Below are positions 14,450-23,850 of a DNA stretch of 64,000 nt, one piece after another. Each line of letters opens with the position of its first letter. Positions within the stretch are counted from its first letter, which is position 1. Origin of the DNA: Fimenecus sp045593555. GTDB lineage: Bacteria; Bacillota; Clostridia; Oscillospirales; Acutalibacteraceae. Where the stretch lies: NCBI GenBank assembly GCA_045593555.1, contig JAZNWU010000031.1, positions 50,939-114,938 on the forward strand. Direction: 5' to 3'. The position numbers were made by a program, and so were the translations under genes. Under the pieces are notes generated by a model. It was given only the letters and a program-made list of their open reading frames with translations. It made no database searches and was not told where the DNA came from.

Positions 14450-16198
14450 ATGGGATTTATGAAAACTCGTTGGACAGATAAGATTGACAGAAATAATCCA
14501 TTACCTGAATATCCTCGTCCACAGATGGAACGTTCTGAATGGATGTCATTAAACGGTGTTTATGATTATGCAATAGTAAACTCATCGGTTGAATGGGTTG
14601 ACAATTTTGATGGTGAAATTGTTGTTCCGTTTGCTATTGAAAGTATGCTTTCAGGTGTTGAAAAACCATTAAGACCTGACCAGAAGCTCTGGTACAGAAA
14701 GAATTTCTCAATTCCTGAAAATATGAAAGGTAAAAATATTTTACTAAATTTTGCTGCAGTTGACTGGGAATGTAATGTTTATATCAATAATGAATTTGCA
14801 GGTTATCACAGAGGTGGTTATGCAACTTTTTCAATTGATATTACAAGACTTCTTAAAGATGGTGAGAATGAGCTTGTTGTTAGTGTTTATGACCCTACTG
14901 AAAACGGCTGGCAACAGAGAGGTAAACAGGTTAATAAGACTCACGGCTTCTGGTATGTTGCTACATCAGGCATCTGGCAGAGTGTTTGGCTTGAAGCTGT
15001 TGACCCTTGTCATATTCAAAAACTTCGTATGACACCTGATATTGACAATAATACACTCTCTTTTAAAACTTATGCAACTGATAATGATTGTCAGGTTAAG
15101 GTTACTGTTTTTGACGGTGATAGTATAGTATCAGAAAATAAACTCTTAATGGATGATGTTATCAAATTTGATGATATTAAACTTTGGTCACCTGAAAATC
15201 CTTTCCTTTATGACCTTAAAGTTGAACTTATCAAAGACGGTAATATAGTTGATACAGTAAAGAGTTATGTTGGTATGCGTAAATATTCTGTTGGTAAGGA
15301 CGATAAGGGTTATCCTCGATTTTTCCTTAATAATAAACCATATTTCCAAAGAGGTCTTCTTGACCAGGGTTATTGGTCAGATGGTGGTATGACTCCTCCA
15401 ACTGATGAAGCAATGATTTATGATATAGAAACAATGAAGAGATTAGGCTTTAATATGCTTCGTAAACATATTAAAGTTGAACTTGACCGTTGGTATTATC
15501 ATTGCGACCGACTTGGAATGCTTGTATGGCAGGACATGGTAAGTGGTGGTGAGTACATAGGACAGTTCCTTGCAGGTATAACACCATTCTTTGGCATCAG
15601 TGTAAAAGATAATAAATATAAAGCATTCAAGCGTGGCGAAAAGTTATGGCGTGATGAATTTGAGCGTGAGCTTAATGAAATGCTTAATCAGCTTTACAAT
15701 CATACTTGTATTTCCTGTTGGGTACCGTTCAACGAAGGCTGGGGACAGTTTGACTCTGTAAGAATCTCAAACGAAATCAAGAAATTTGACCCATCCCGTA
15801 TTGTTGACCATGCAAGTGGTTGGCATGACCAGGGTGCAGGTGATTTGAACAGTATGCATAGATATGTTGTTCCTGTTACACCTCGTAGAAATGATGGTCG
15901 TATTTTTGCACTTACCGAATTTGGCGGATATAGCCATATTGACAGAGGACATACTTGGGATGAATCAAAGAGTTTTGGTTATATGATGTTTGGTTCAAAA
16001 AATTCATTGTCAAAGGCATATAAGCATCTTCACGATGTTCAGATTGTTCCTCTTATTAAGAAAGGTTTAAGTGCAACTGTTTATACTCAGGTTAGTGACG
16101 TTGAAAATGAAGTTAATGGTATTTTAACTTATGACCGTGAACATATCAAAATTCATGAAGAAGTTCTTATTGAAGTAAATAAGAAGCTTACCGTATAA
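14450..16198 (+). CDS. Glycoside hydrolase family 2 protein
   Basis: Cytoplasmic enzyme of about 582 residues of the beta-galactosidase/glucuronidase/mannosidase family. It has an N-terminal sugar-binding beta-sandwich (about 20-180, with GYHRGGYATFSIDIT), an immunoglobulin-like middle domain and a TIM barrel. The acid/base Glu429 lies in WVPFNEGWGQFD and the probable nucleophile Glu490 in ALTEFGGYS. No signal peptide, so it acts on imported oligosaccharides or glycosides. An ATG at 14432 precedes the ribosome binding site GGAGGTAAT, so ATG 14450 is the start. It is co-transcribed with a WYL regulator four bases downstream. Exact substrate unknown. Confidence 0.92.
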   Translation: MGFMKTRWTDKIDRNNPLPEYPRPQMERSEWMSLNGVYDYAIVNSSVEWVDNFDGEIVVPFAIESMLSGVEKPLRPDQKLWYRKNFSIPENMKGKNILLNFAAVDWECNVYINNEFAGYHRGGYATFSIDITRLLKDGENELVVSVYDPTENGWQQRGKQVNKTHGFWYVATSGIWQSVWLEAVDPCHIQKLRMTPDIDNNTLSFKTYATDNDCQVKVTVFDGDSIVSENKLLMDDVIKFDDIKLWSPENPFLYDLKVELIKDGNIVDTVKSYVGMRKYSVGKDDKGYPRFFLNNKPYFQRGLLDQGYWSDGGMTPPTDEAMIYDIETMKRLGFNMLRKHIKVELDRWYYHCDRLGMLVWQDMVSGGEYIGQFLAGITPFFGISVKDNKYKAFKRGEKLWRDEFERELNEMLNQLYNHTCISCWVPFNEGWGQFDSVRISNEIKKFDPSRIVDHASGWHDQGAGDLNSMHRYVVPVTPRRNDGRIFALTEFGGYSHIDRGHTWDESKSFGYMMFGSKNSLSKAYKHLHDVQIVPLIKKGLSATVYTQVSDVENEVNGILTYDREHIKIHEEVLIEVNKKLTV

Positions 16199-16202
16199 TG
16201 CT

Positions 16203-17204
16203 ATGAAAACACCTTCAGTACAAAAATTAAGATTACTTTATATAATTGATATTCTTTCCAAAAAATCTGATGAAGAGCATCCAATGTCAGCAACTCAGAT
16301 TATGGAGTATCTTCATAAGGATTACGGAATTGAATGTGAAAGAAAAACTATATATGACTGTATTGAATGTTTAAATGAATATGGATATGAAATAATAAAA
16401 TCACAATCTCCTCGTGGTTATTTTATGACACCCTATTACTTTGAACCTGCCGAATTGCGACTTCTTATTGACGCTGTTCAATCTGCTGATTTTATATCTG
16501 CTAAAAAGACAAAATCACTTATTAAAAAGTTTTCTTCTTTTGCAAGTGAATATCAATACAAAAGAATTGAAAAACAGGTTTATATTGATAACAGAAACAA
16601 GTGTGCAAATGAAAATCTGTTTATCGTTATCGATATTTTAAGCTCAGCAATCAATTCCCGAAAGCAAGTAGAGGTTATTTACAGAAAACGAAAAATTGTT
16701 GACGGTAAAACAGCAAAATATGAAGAAAAAACAATAATAATAAATCCATATGCTCTTATCTGGGCAGATGACCATTATTATCTTGTTGGTAATTACAGTA
16801 AATATGATAATCTGATTCATCTTCGTATTGACAGACTTAAAAGAGTTAATGTTCTTGATACTTTTTCTCGTCATTTTTCAGAGGTTTCACCTTATCAAAC
16901 ATTTTTTGATATTGCAGATTATAGTAACAAGCATCTTTCTATGTTTTCAGGCGACATTAAACCCGTTGAGTTGATTTGCAATAATTCAATGATTGAAGAT
17001 TTTATTGACCAATTTGGTGAAAAAGTTTTAATGAAACCTTTTGACGATGAAAGTTTTATTGCAAAAGTTGACGTTGCTGTGACTGATGGCTTAGTTGCCT
17101 GGATTATGCAATACGGCGACAAAGTAAAAGTTAAGTCACCTAAAGAGTTAAAAAATATGATTATAGACAAAACAAAATCTATTTTAGCTATATATAATGG
17201 ATAA
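16203..17204 (+). CDS. WYL-domain transcriptional regulator (YafY type)
   Basis: Protein of 333 residues. The N-terminal winged helix-turn-helix (about 1-65) reads MSATQIMEYLHKDYGIECER then KTIYDCIECLNEYGYEI. The WYL ligand-binding domain follows (about 140-230), with NPYALIWADDHYYLVGNY and LRIDRLKRVNVL, and a C-terminal WCX-like extension ends the protein. WYL regulators bind nucleic acids or small nucleotides in several systems. Starting four bases after the GH2 stop, it may control that glycosidase, but this is inference. Confidence 0.9.
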   Translation: MKTPSVQKLRLLYIIDILSKKSDEEHPMSATQIMEYLHKDYGIECERKTIYDCIECLNEYGYEIIKSQSPRGYFMTPYYFEPAELRLLIDAVQSADFISAKKTKSLIKKFSSFASEYQYKRIEKQVYIDNRNKCANENLFIVIDILSSAINSRKQVEVIYRKRKIVDGKTAKYEEKTIIINPYALIWADDHYYLVGNYSKYDNLIHLRIDRLKRVNVLDTFSRHFSEVSPYQTFFDIADYSNKHLSMFSGDIKPVELICNNSMIEDFIDQFGEKVLMKPFDDESFIAKVDVAVTDGLVAWIMQYGDKVKVKSPKELKNMIIDKTKSILAIYNG

Positions 17205-17234
17205 AATGATAAAGTTTTAACAAATCTAATTATA

Positions 17235-17267
17235 ACTCTTGAAAAATATTAAAGAGTGTTATAAAAT
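17235..17267 (+). promoter_or_regulatory. Promoter of the glycolytic genes with an inverted repeat in the spacer
   Basis: TTGAAA (17239-17244), 17-bp spacer, TAAAAT (17262-17267). ACTCTT at 17235-17240 and AAGAGT at 17252-17257 form an inverted repeat over the -35 and spacer, a candidate operator. Confidence 0.55.
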
Positions 17268-17316
17268 ATTTAGTGGTAAAATTTACAAATATATCTTTTG
17301 AAAGGATGTTATAAAA

Positions 17317-18510
17317 ATGAGCAGTGCATTAAACAAAAAAACTGTTGAAGATTTACAGGTAACTGGTAAAAAAGTTCTTGTTCGTTGTGACTTCAACGTA
17401 AAAATGGAAAACGGCGTTATTACAAGTGATAAGAGAATTGTTGCTTCATTGCCAACAATCAAATATCTTATTGAAAATGGTGCAAAGGTAATTCTTTGTT
17501 CACACCTTGGTCGTCCTAAGGGTGAAGTTGTTCCTGAATTTTCACTTGCTCCTGTTGCTGCAAGACTTTCTGAGCTTCTTGGTCAGGAAGTTAAAATGGC
17601 AAAGGATGTTGTTGGTGAAAGTGCTCAAGCACTCGCAGCTGACCTAAAGGATGGCGAAGTTCTTCTTCTTGAAAATGTTCGTTATGAAAAGGGCGAAACA
17701 AAGAACGATCCAGAGCTTAGCAAAAAGTTTGCTGACCTTGCAGAACTCTATGTGAATGATGCTTTCGGTTCAGCTCATAGAGCTCATTCTTCAACTGCTG
17801 GTGTTGCTGAACACCTTCCTGCAGCTTGTGGTTACCTTATTCAGAAAGAAATCGAATTTATCGGTGGTGCTCTTGAAAATCCAAAGAGACCTCTCGTTGC
17901 TATTCTTGGTGGTGCTAAGGTTTCTGACAAAATCGGTGTTATCACAAACCTTATTGATAAGTGTGATACTCTTATCATCGGTGGTGGTATGGCTTATACA
18001 TTTATGAAGTCATTAGGTCATAATATCGGTACATCTCTTCTTGAAGAAGATAAAGTTGACCTTGCTGCTGAAATGATGAAGAAAGCAGAAGAAAAGGGCG
18101 TTAAATTCCTTATTCCTGTTGATAACAAAGTTGGTAAGGAATATGCTCCAGATACAGAAGCAATGATAGTTAATTCAGACGATATTCCTGATGGTTGGAT
18201 GGGACTTGATATTGGTCCTAAGACACAAGAGATTTTTGCTGATGCAGTTAAAGATGCGGGTACAGTAATCTGGAATGGTCCTATGGGTGTTTCTGAATGG
18301 GAAGCATTCGCATCAGGTACAGTTGCTGTTGCAACTGCAATTGCAGAAAGCAATGCAATTTCAATCATTGGTGGTGGCGACTCTGCTGCAGCAATTCAGA
18401 AGCTTGGTTTTGCTGATAAAATGTCACACATTTCAACAGGTGGCGGTGCATCTCTTGAATATCTTGAAGGTAAAGTACTTCCTGGTATTGCTGCACTTAA
18501 TGAAAAATAA
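17317..18510 (+). CDS. pgk: Phosphoglycerate kinase
   Basis: Glycolytic enzyme (1,3-bisphosphoglycerate + ADP to 3-phosphoglycerate + ATP) of 397 residues, normal length. Signatures: VLVRCDFNVKMENG at the N-terminus, CSHLGRPKGE, LLENVRYEKGE, VNDAFGSAHRAHSST, the hinge motif ILGGAKVSDKIGV and the nucleotide loop GGGDSAAAIQKLG. First gene of a pgk-tpiA-gpmI group with strong codon preference for GGT and CTT, as expected for abundant proteins. No gap gene is adjacent. Confidence 0.98.
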   Translation: MSSALNKKTVEDLQVTGKKVLVRCDFNVKMENGVITSDKRIVASLPTIKYLIENGAKVILCSHLGRPKGEVVPEFSLAPVAARLSELLGQEVKMAKDVVGESAQALAADLKDGEVLLLENVRYEKGETKNDPELSKKFADLAELYVNDAFGSAHRAHSSTAGVAEHLPAACGYLIQKEIEFIGGALENPKRPLVAILGGAKVSDKIGVITNLIDKCDTLIIGGGMAYTFMKSLGHNIGTSLLEEDKVDLAAEMMKKAEEKGVKFLIPVDNKVGKEYAPDTEAMIVNSDDIPDGWMGLDIGPKTQEIFADAVKDAGTVIWNGPMGVSEWEAFASGTVAVATAIAESNAISIIGGGDSAAAIQKLGFADKMSHISTGGGASLEYLEGKVLPGIAALNEK

Positions 18511-18524
18511 TTTATAATATTAAT

Positions 18525-18548
18525 GGGAGGACTACCATATGTCCTCCC
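18525..18548 (+). other. Strong intergenic hairpin between pgk and tpiA
   Basis: Perfect GGGAGGAC/GTCCTCCC stem (18525-18532 with 18541-18548), loop TACCATAT. No T-tract follows, so an mRNA processing or stability element is more likely than a terminator. Confidence 0.7.
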
Positions 18549-18575
18549 AAAATTTGCGATAAGGAGTAAATAGTA

Positions 18576-19343
18576 ATGAATAAAAATCTTCGTAAAGCAG
18601 TTATTGCTGGTAACTGGAAAATGAATAAAACACCAGCAGAAGCAAAGGCTCTTATTGAGGAAATGAAGCCTCTTGTAGCTGATGCTGATTGTGAAGTTGT
18701 ACTTTGTGTACCATTCATTGATATCCCAGCTGCAATTGAAGCTGCTGCAGGTTCAAATATTAAAATCGGTGCTGAAAACGTTCACTTTAAGTCATCAGGT
18801 GCTTACACAGGTGAAATTTCTGCTGAAATGCTTAAAGAAGCAGGCGTTGAATATGTTGTAGTTGGTCATAGTGAAAGAAGACAGTACTTCGGTGAAACAG
18901 ACCAGACTGTTAACCTTCGTTCACTTGCTGCTCTCAACGCCGGTCTTAAGCCAATTATCTGTGTTGGTGAAACTCTTGAACAACGCTCATTAGGTTACAC
19001 AGAAACACTTCTTAAATATCAGACAAAGATGGCACTTACAAATGTTAGCAAGGAACAGCTTAAGGATGTAATTATCGCTTATGAACCTGTTTGGGCTATC
19101 GGTACAGGTGTTACAGCAACTGCTGACCAGGCTGATGAAGGTAACGGATATGTTCGTGCTGCTATTGCTGAAGTTTACGGTGGCGATGTTGCTGCTTCTG
19201 TTACAATTCAGTATGGTGGCTCAATGAACGCTGCAAATGCTGATGAACTTGTTTCAAAGGCAAATGTTGACGGCGGTCTTATCGGTGGTGCATCTCTTAA
19301 AGCAGCTGATTTTGCAAAAATTGTTGCTGCTGCTTCAAAATAA
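18576..19343 (+). CDS. tpiA: Triosephosphate isomerase
   Basis: Interconverts dihydroxyacetone phosphate and glyceraldehyde 3-phosphate; 255 residues, a TIM barrel. GNWKMNKT near residue 9 holds the catalytic Asn and Lys, VVGHSERRQYFGE the catalytic His, AYEPVWAIGTG the catalytic Glu, and QYGGSMNAAN the phosphate loop. Its stop lies 18 bases ahead of the gpmI start. Confidence 0.98.
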   Translation: MNKNLRKAVIAGNWKMNKTPAEAKALIEEMKPLVADADCEVVLCVPFIDIPAAIEAAAGSNIKIGAENVHFKSSGAYTGEISAEMLKEAGVEYVVVGHSERRQYFGETDQTVNLRSLAALNAGLKPIICVGETLEQRSLGYTETLLKYQTKMALTNVSKEQLKDVIIAYEPVWAIGTGVTATADQADEGNGYVRAAIAEVYGGDVAASVTIQYGGSMNAANADELVSKANVDGGLIGGASLKAADFAKIVAAASK

Positions 19344-19361
19344 TTGTATAAGGTGAATTTA

Positions 19362-20897
19362 ATGAAAAAACCTGTAGTTTTATGTATTATGGATGGTTTT
19401 GGTTATAATCCAAGTGATTACGGCAACGCAATTACAGCTGCTAATACACCAAGACTTGACGAAATTTTTAAAAATAACCCAATGACATATATCGGTGCAT
19501 CAGGTATGGATGTTGGTCTTCCTGATGGACAGATGGGTAACTCTGAAGTAGGACATACTAATATCGGTGCAGGTAGAGTTGTTTATCAGGAATTGACACG
19601 AATCACAAAGTCAATTATTGACGGTGATTTCTTTGAGAACGATGTATTCCTGAGTGCTATTGATAATTGCAAGAAAAATAATTCTGCACTTCATTTGATT
19701 GGTCTTCTTTCAGATGGTGGTGTTCATAGCCATAATACTCATTTATATGCTCTTGTTGAACTCGCAAAGAAGAATGGTCTTGATAAAGTATTTGTTCATT
19801 GTCTTCTTGATGGTCGTGATGTTCCACCAAGTTCAGGTGTTGATTTTATAGCTGAACTTGAAGAAAAACTCGTTGAAATCGGTGTTGGTAAAATTGCTAC
19901 TGTTATGGGTAGATTTTACGCTATGGACCGTGACAATATGTGGGACAGAGTCGGTATGGCTTACAATGCAATGGTTAACCGTGAGGGCATTGCAACTGAT
20001 TCAGCACTTGAGGCTGTTAAAAAGTCATACGAAACAATTGACGAAGATGGTAAGTATCTTACTGACGAATTTGTTATGCCTACAGTTGTTAATGGTGCAG
20101 ATGCTATTACTGCAAACGATTCAGTAATCTTCTTTAACTTCCGTCCTGACAGAGCAAGAGAAATTACAAGAACATTCGTTGACCCTGATTTCACAGGCTT
20201 CGATAGAAAAGAATTCTTCCCATTATATTATGTTTGTATGACACAGTACGATGCTGAAATGCCTAATGTAAATGTAGCATATAAGCCAGAAACACTTACA
20301 AACACAATGGGTGAGTACCTTTCAAAGCTTGGTAAAACACAACTTCGTATTGCTGAAACACAGAAGTATGCTCATGTAACATTCTTCTATAATGGTGGCG
20401 AAGAAAAGGTTTATCCTGGTGAGGATAGAGTTCTTATTGATTCTCCAAAAATTTCAACATTCGACTTGAAACCTGAAATGAGTGCTTATGAAGTTTGTGA
20501 TGCAGCTTGCGAACAGATTTTAAGTGGAAAATATGATGTTGTTATTCTTAACTATGCCAACTGCGATATGGTTGGTCATACGGGTATCTTTGATGCTGCT
20601 GTTAAGGCTGTTGAAGCAGTTGACGACTGTGTTGGTAAACTTGTCGATGCTGTTAAGAAAATGGATGGCGTAATTCTTATTACAGCTGACCATGGTAATG
20701 CAGATAAGATGTATGAGGACGATGGCTCACCATTTACAGCTCACACAACAAATCCAGTTCCACTTGTTGTTGTAGGTAAGGAATGTAAGTTAAAGCAGGA
20801 GGGTGGCAAGCTCTGTGACCTTTCTCCGACAATGCTTGATATTATGGGACTTGACATTCCTGCTGAAATGAACGGTGTTTCACTTATCGAAAAGTAA
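19362..20897 (+). CDS. gpmI: 2,3-bisphosphoglycerate-independent phosphoglycerate mutase
   Basis: Manganese-dependent mutase of 511 residues, alkaline phosphatase superfamily. CIMDGFGYN carries the first metal ligand, GQMGNSEVGHTNIGAGR the catalytic serine, LIGLLSDGGVHSH and DGRDVPP the phosphotransferase insert, NYANCDMVGHTG and ITADHGNADKM further metal ligands. A TTG at 19344 opens the frame earlier, but AAGGTGAA sits just before ATG 19362, so the latter is the start. Last gene of the glycolytic group. Confidence 0.97.
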   Translation: MKKPVVLCIMDGFGYNPSDYGNAITAANTPRLDEIFKNNPMTYIGASGMDVGLPDGQMGNSEVGHTNIGAGRVVYQELTRITKSIIDGDFFENDVFLSAIDNCKKNNSALHLIGLLSDGGVHSHNTHLYALVELAKKNGLDKVFVHCLLDGRDVPPSSGVDFIAELEEKLVEIGVGKIATVMGRFYAMDRDNMWDRVGMAYNAMVNREGIATDSALEAVKKSYETIDEDGKYLTDEFVMPTVVNGADAITANDSVIFFNFRPDRAREITRTFVDPDFTGFDRKEFFPLYYVCMTQYDAEMPNVNVAYKPETLTNTMGEYLSKLGKTQLRIAETQKYAHVTFFYNGGEEKVYPGEDRVLIDSPKISTFDLKPEMSAYEVCDAACEQILSGKYDVVILNYANCDMVGHTGIFDAAVKAVEAVDDCVGKLVDAVKKMDGVILITADHGNADKMYEDDGSPFTAHTTNPVPLVVVGKECKLKQEGGKLCDLSPTMLDIMGLDIPAEMNGVSLIEK

Positions 20898-20901
20898 AAT
20901 A

Positions 20902-20938
20902 AAAATGACGAGGTTATTTGACCTCGTCATTTTTTAAT
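20902..20938. terminator. Bidirectional terminator between gpmI and ldh
   Basis: AAAATGACGAGGT (20902-20914) pairs with ACCTCGTCATTTT (20921-20933); T-tract on both strands. Confidence 0.9.
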
Positions 20939-20939
20939 A

Positions 20940-21893
20940 TCAGAAACCGATTTGTTTTGCTGTGTTTTTTAGGAATTTGCAAGATTCAATAAATGCTGTT
21001 CTTTCATTTTCCTTTAAATCCAGAACAATAATATCTTCTATTCCGTTTCGACCTATTATTGCAGGTAAACCTGCATAAACATCATCTATACCATACTGTC
21101 CATTAAGCATTACGGAAACTGTTAAAGCGCTCTTTTCATCACCAAAAATTGCTCTGACTATCCTTACAAGCGCCATTCCGATACCATAATATGTTGCTGA
21201 CTTTGCTTTTATAATTTCCTGTGCAGCACCTGTAACATTCTTACTGATTTGATACAAGTCATCAAAATTGAATTTGCCGTTTGATGAATCAATTATGTCG
21301 TAAACTCTTTTTGTGGTGACATATGCTTGTGACCATGGAACAATTTCACTATCACCGTGTTCGCCAATTACATAAGCATGAACATTTCTTGGGTCAATTG
21401 AAAAATAATCACCAAGCAAATAACGAAGTCTTGCAGTATCAAGTGTTGTACCGCTTCCAATTACCCTCGAACTATCAAAGCCTGATAATTTAAGTGTAAT
21501 TTTTGTCATAATATCAACAGGATTTGTTGCTACAAGGAATATTCCGTCAAATCCACTTTTAACAATTGGGTCAATAATAGATTTAAATACTTCAAGATTT
21601 CTGTTAAGAAGTGAAATTCTGTCTTCTCCTTCTTTTTGACTTACACCTGCTGCAATTACTACAATGTCAGCATCGTGACAATCACTATACTCACCATCAA
21701 AAATAAGCATATTTCGTTTTGCAAAGGAAAGACCATGGTTTAAATCCATTGCTTCACCGTGTGCTTTTACTTTATTTACATCAATAAGCACAAGTTGGTC
21801 ACATTCACCACTATTAAGCAGTGCATATGCAAAGCTCATTCCAACGAAACCTGTTCCAACAAGTGCAACTTTTTTTAAATCACCATTTTTCAT
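20940..21893 (-). CDS. ldh: L-lactate dehydrogenase
   Basis: NAD-dependent pyruvate/lactate oxidoreductase of 317 residues. The Rossmann motif is VALVGTGFVGMSFAYALL. IDVNKVKAHGEAMDL has the NAD-selecting Asp; AAGVSQKEGEDRISLL forms the mobile loop, where the usual active-site Gln-Lys-Pro-Gly-Glu pattern appears as QKEGE; VIGSGTTLDTARLRYLL and IGEHGDSE carry the catalytic residues including the His. An ATG at 21902 abuts AAAGGA, so ATG 21893 is preferred. It follows asnB by 12 bases, an unusual partner. Confidence 0.93.
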   Translation of the reverse strand: MKNGDLKKVALVGTGFVGMSFAYALLNSGECDQLVLIDVNKVKAHGEAMDLNHGLSFAKRNMLIFDGEYSDCHDADIVVIAAGVSQKEGEDRISLLNRNLEVFKSIIDPIVKSGFDGIFLVATNPVDIMTKITLKLSGFDSSRVIGSGTTLDTARLRYLLGDYFSIDPRNVHAYVIGEHGDSEIVPWSQAYVTTKRVYDIIDSSNGKFNFDDLYQISKNVTGAAQEIIKAKSATYYGIGMALVRIVRAIFGDEKSALTVSVMLNGQYGIDDVYAGLPAIIGRNGIEDIIVLDLKENERTAFIESCKFLKNTAKQIGF

Positions 21894-21905
21894 TGTGTAC
21901 ATCCT

Positions 21906-23735
21906 TTATTTTATTATTATTTTATATTTTTCAAGCCAATAGTTTATTTGAATAAAATATGCTATTGTTTGTGGAGTTGTCATTAGTTGACCATACCAGG
22001 GAATTGCCTTGTCTGTAACTAATAGTTTCTCTAACTCCTCTTTTTTTATAAATGATAACACAGGAGAGTTATAATTATCAATAATTTCTGACAATTTGCT
22101 TGATACAATTTTAAGATATTCAGGATTGTGTGTTTTTGGATACGGACTTTTCTTTCTCCATAATATTTCATCAGGTAAATATTCTTTGACAGCTTCTCTT
22201 AATAACCCTTTTTCATAAGATTTGTAATCTTTATACTTCCAAGGAACTGAATATAAATATTCGGCAATTCTATAATCGCAAAATGGTACTCTGACTTCAA
22301 GTCCGTTATACATACTCATTCTATCTTTTCTATCAAGAAGTGTTTGCATAAACCAGTCGATATTTAATTTCATCATTTCTTTCATTCTTGATTCAAGAGG
22401 GGATATTTCATCTACTTTTGAAGTGTTTATTAAAGTATCTTTATATCTTGAATATACATAATCTTCTGCATTTGGGAGTTTAATCTCGTCCTTAATAAAT
22501 GATTTTCTGTATGCTGTTGATTGTGCCCAAGGGAATCCGTTTATTGCTCGTATTTCTTTATCACGATACCAAGGATAACCACCAAATATTTCGTCTGCAC
22601 ATTCACCGGATAATGCTACTGTACAGTGTTTTTTTATTTCTTTACAAAATAATAATAATGATGAATCAACATCAGCCATTCCCGGCAAATCTCTTGCATC
22701 AACTGCGTTATACAATGCTTCAGCAAGGTCTTTGTTCTTTAATATAATTAAATGATGTTCACAATTGAGATATTCTACCATTTTATTTATGAAATCATTG
22801 TCATTATTAGGTTGAAATTTACTCTTCTTGAAAAAGTTATCATTATTTTCATAAGTAACTGAAAATGTTTTTAATTGTAGACCTTTTTCTTTAAAATACG
22901 TATTTGCAATTGACGAAATAATGCTTGAGTCAAGTCCACCTGAAAGAAAAGTTCCAACAGGAACATCAGAAGTTAATTGTCGTGTGATTGAGTCTTTAAC
23001 TAAATATCTGACTTTTTCTATTGTTTCATTAAGACTATCATTATGCTCTTTATCACTTAAAGTCCAGTATTTTCTGATTTTTATGCCATCTTTATTATAG
23101 TATCCGCAACATGCAGCTTTTAATTCTTGAATACCTTTAAAAACACCATATCCGGGTGTCCTACCGGGACCAATAAACATAATCTCAGCAATTGAGTTTT
23201 CATCAATAATTGGCTCAACAAATTTATGTTCAAGTAGTGCTTTTATCTCTGAGCCAAAAATAAATGAATCATTTACAATTGAATAAAAAAACGGTTTTAC
23301 ACCTAATCTATCTCGAGCAAAAAATAATTTTTTTTCAAATTCATTCCAAATAGCAAATGCAAAAATTCCATTAAACTTTTCAAGACATTCTTCTTTCCAT
23401 TGTATAAAAGCTTTTAAAATTACTTCAGTGTCAGAGTGGGTTGTAAAAAAGTGTCCTGATATTTTAAGTTCATTTCTTATTTCATCTGTATTATATAATT
23501 CTCCATTATAGACAATAGTATATTCTTTATCATTTATTTTTGCTGTCATTGGTTGGATTCCGTTTTCAACATCAATCACACTTAATCGTGAATGTATCAA
23601 TGCAACATTGTCTTTTATATATATTCCCTTCTGGTCAGGCCCACGTGGCGCTAACACATTCTGCATTTTATAAAATGAGTCTGTATTTTTTATAATAGAA
23701 TTTGAATAAGAAACTTCGCCTGCAATTCCACACAT
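21906..23735 (-). CDS. asnB: Asparagine synthase (glutamine-hydrolysing)
   Basis: ATP-dependent amidation of aspartate with glutamine as donor; about 609 residues. The mature N-terminus is the catalytic cysteine of MCGIAGEV, which fixes the start at 23735 (longer in-frame reading is not coding), with TGAGGTGATT upstream. The glutaminase domain has the APRGPDQKG and YNGELYN motifs; the synthetase domain has the pyrophosphate loop SGGLDSS, and SGECADEIFGGYPW. It forms a minus-strand pair with ldh and diverges from the GH28 gene. Confidence 0.96.
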   Translation of the reverse strand: MCGIAGEVSYSNSIIKNTDSFYKMQNVLAPRGPDQKGIYIKDNVALIHSRLSVIDVENGIQPMTAKINDKEYTIVYNGELYNTDEIRNELKISGHFFTTHSDTEVILKAFIQWKEECLEKFNGIFAFAIWNEFEKKLFFARDRLGVKPFFYSIVNDSFIFGSEIKALLEHKFVEPIIDENSIAEIMFIGPGRTPGYGVFKGIQELKAACCGYYNKDGIKIRKYWTLSDKEHNDSLNETIEKVRYLVKDSITRQLTSDVPVGTFLSGGLDSSIISSIANTYFKEKGLQLKTFSVTYENNDNFFKKSKFQPNNDNDFINKMVEYLNCEHHLIILKNKDLAEALYNAVDARDLPGMADVDSSLLLFCKEIKKHCTVALSGECADEIFGGYPWYRDKEIRAINGFPWAQSTAYRKSFIKDEIKLPNAEDYVYSRYKDTLINTSKVDEISPLESRMKEMMKLNIDWFMQTLLDRKDRMSMYNGLEVRVPFCDYRIAEYLYSVPWKYKDYKSYEKGLLREAVKEYLPDEILWRKKSPYPKTHNPEYLKIVSSKLSEIIDNYNSPVLSFIKKEELEKLLVTDKAIPWYGQLMTTPQTIAYFIQINYWLEKYKIIIK

Positions 23736-23850
23736 ATAAATCACCTCAAAATAATGCTTCATAATAGAATATGATTTTACAAACAAAAAATTCTTATTTA
23801 TTCTTTTCTTTTAAAATATATTGTGATAATATTATTGAGAGGTGAAATAA

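Noticed and set aside
21894..21905. Intergenic regulatory element between asnB and ldh
   Set aside because: Only 12 bases remain, filled by the ldh ribosome binding site.
23720..23850. Hairpin between AAATCACCTC and GAGAGGTGA in the asnB/GH28 interval
   Set aside because: These are the ribosome binding sites of two divergent genes, so complementarity is expected and no single RNA contains both as regulatory arms.
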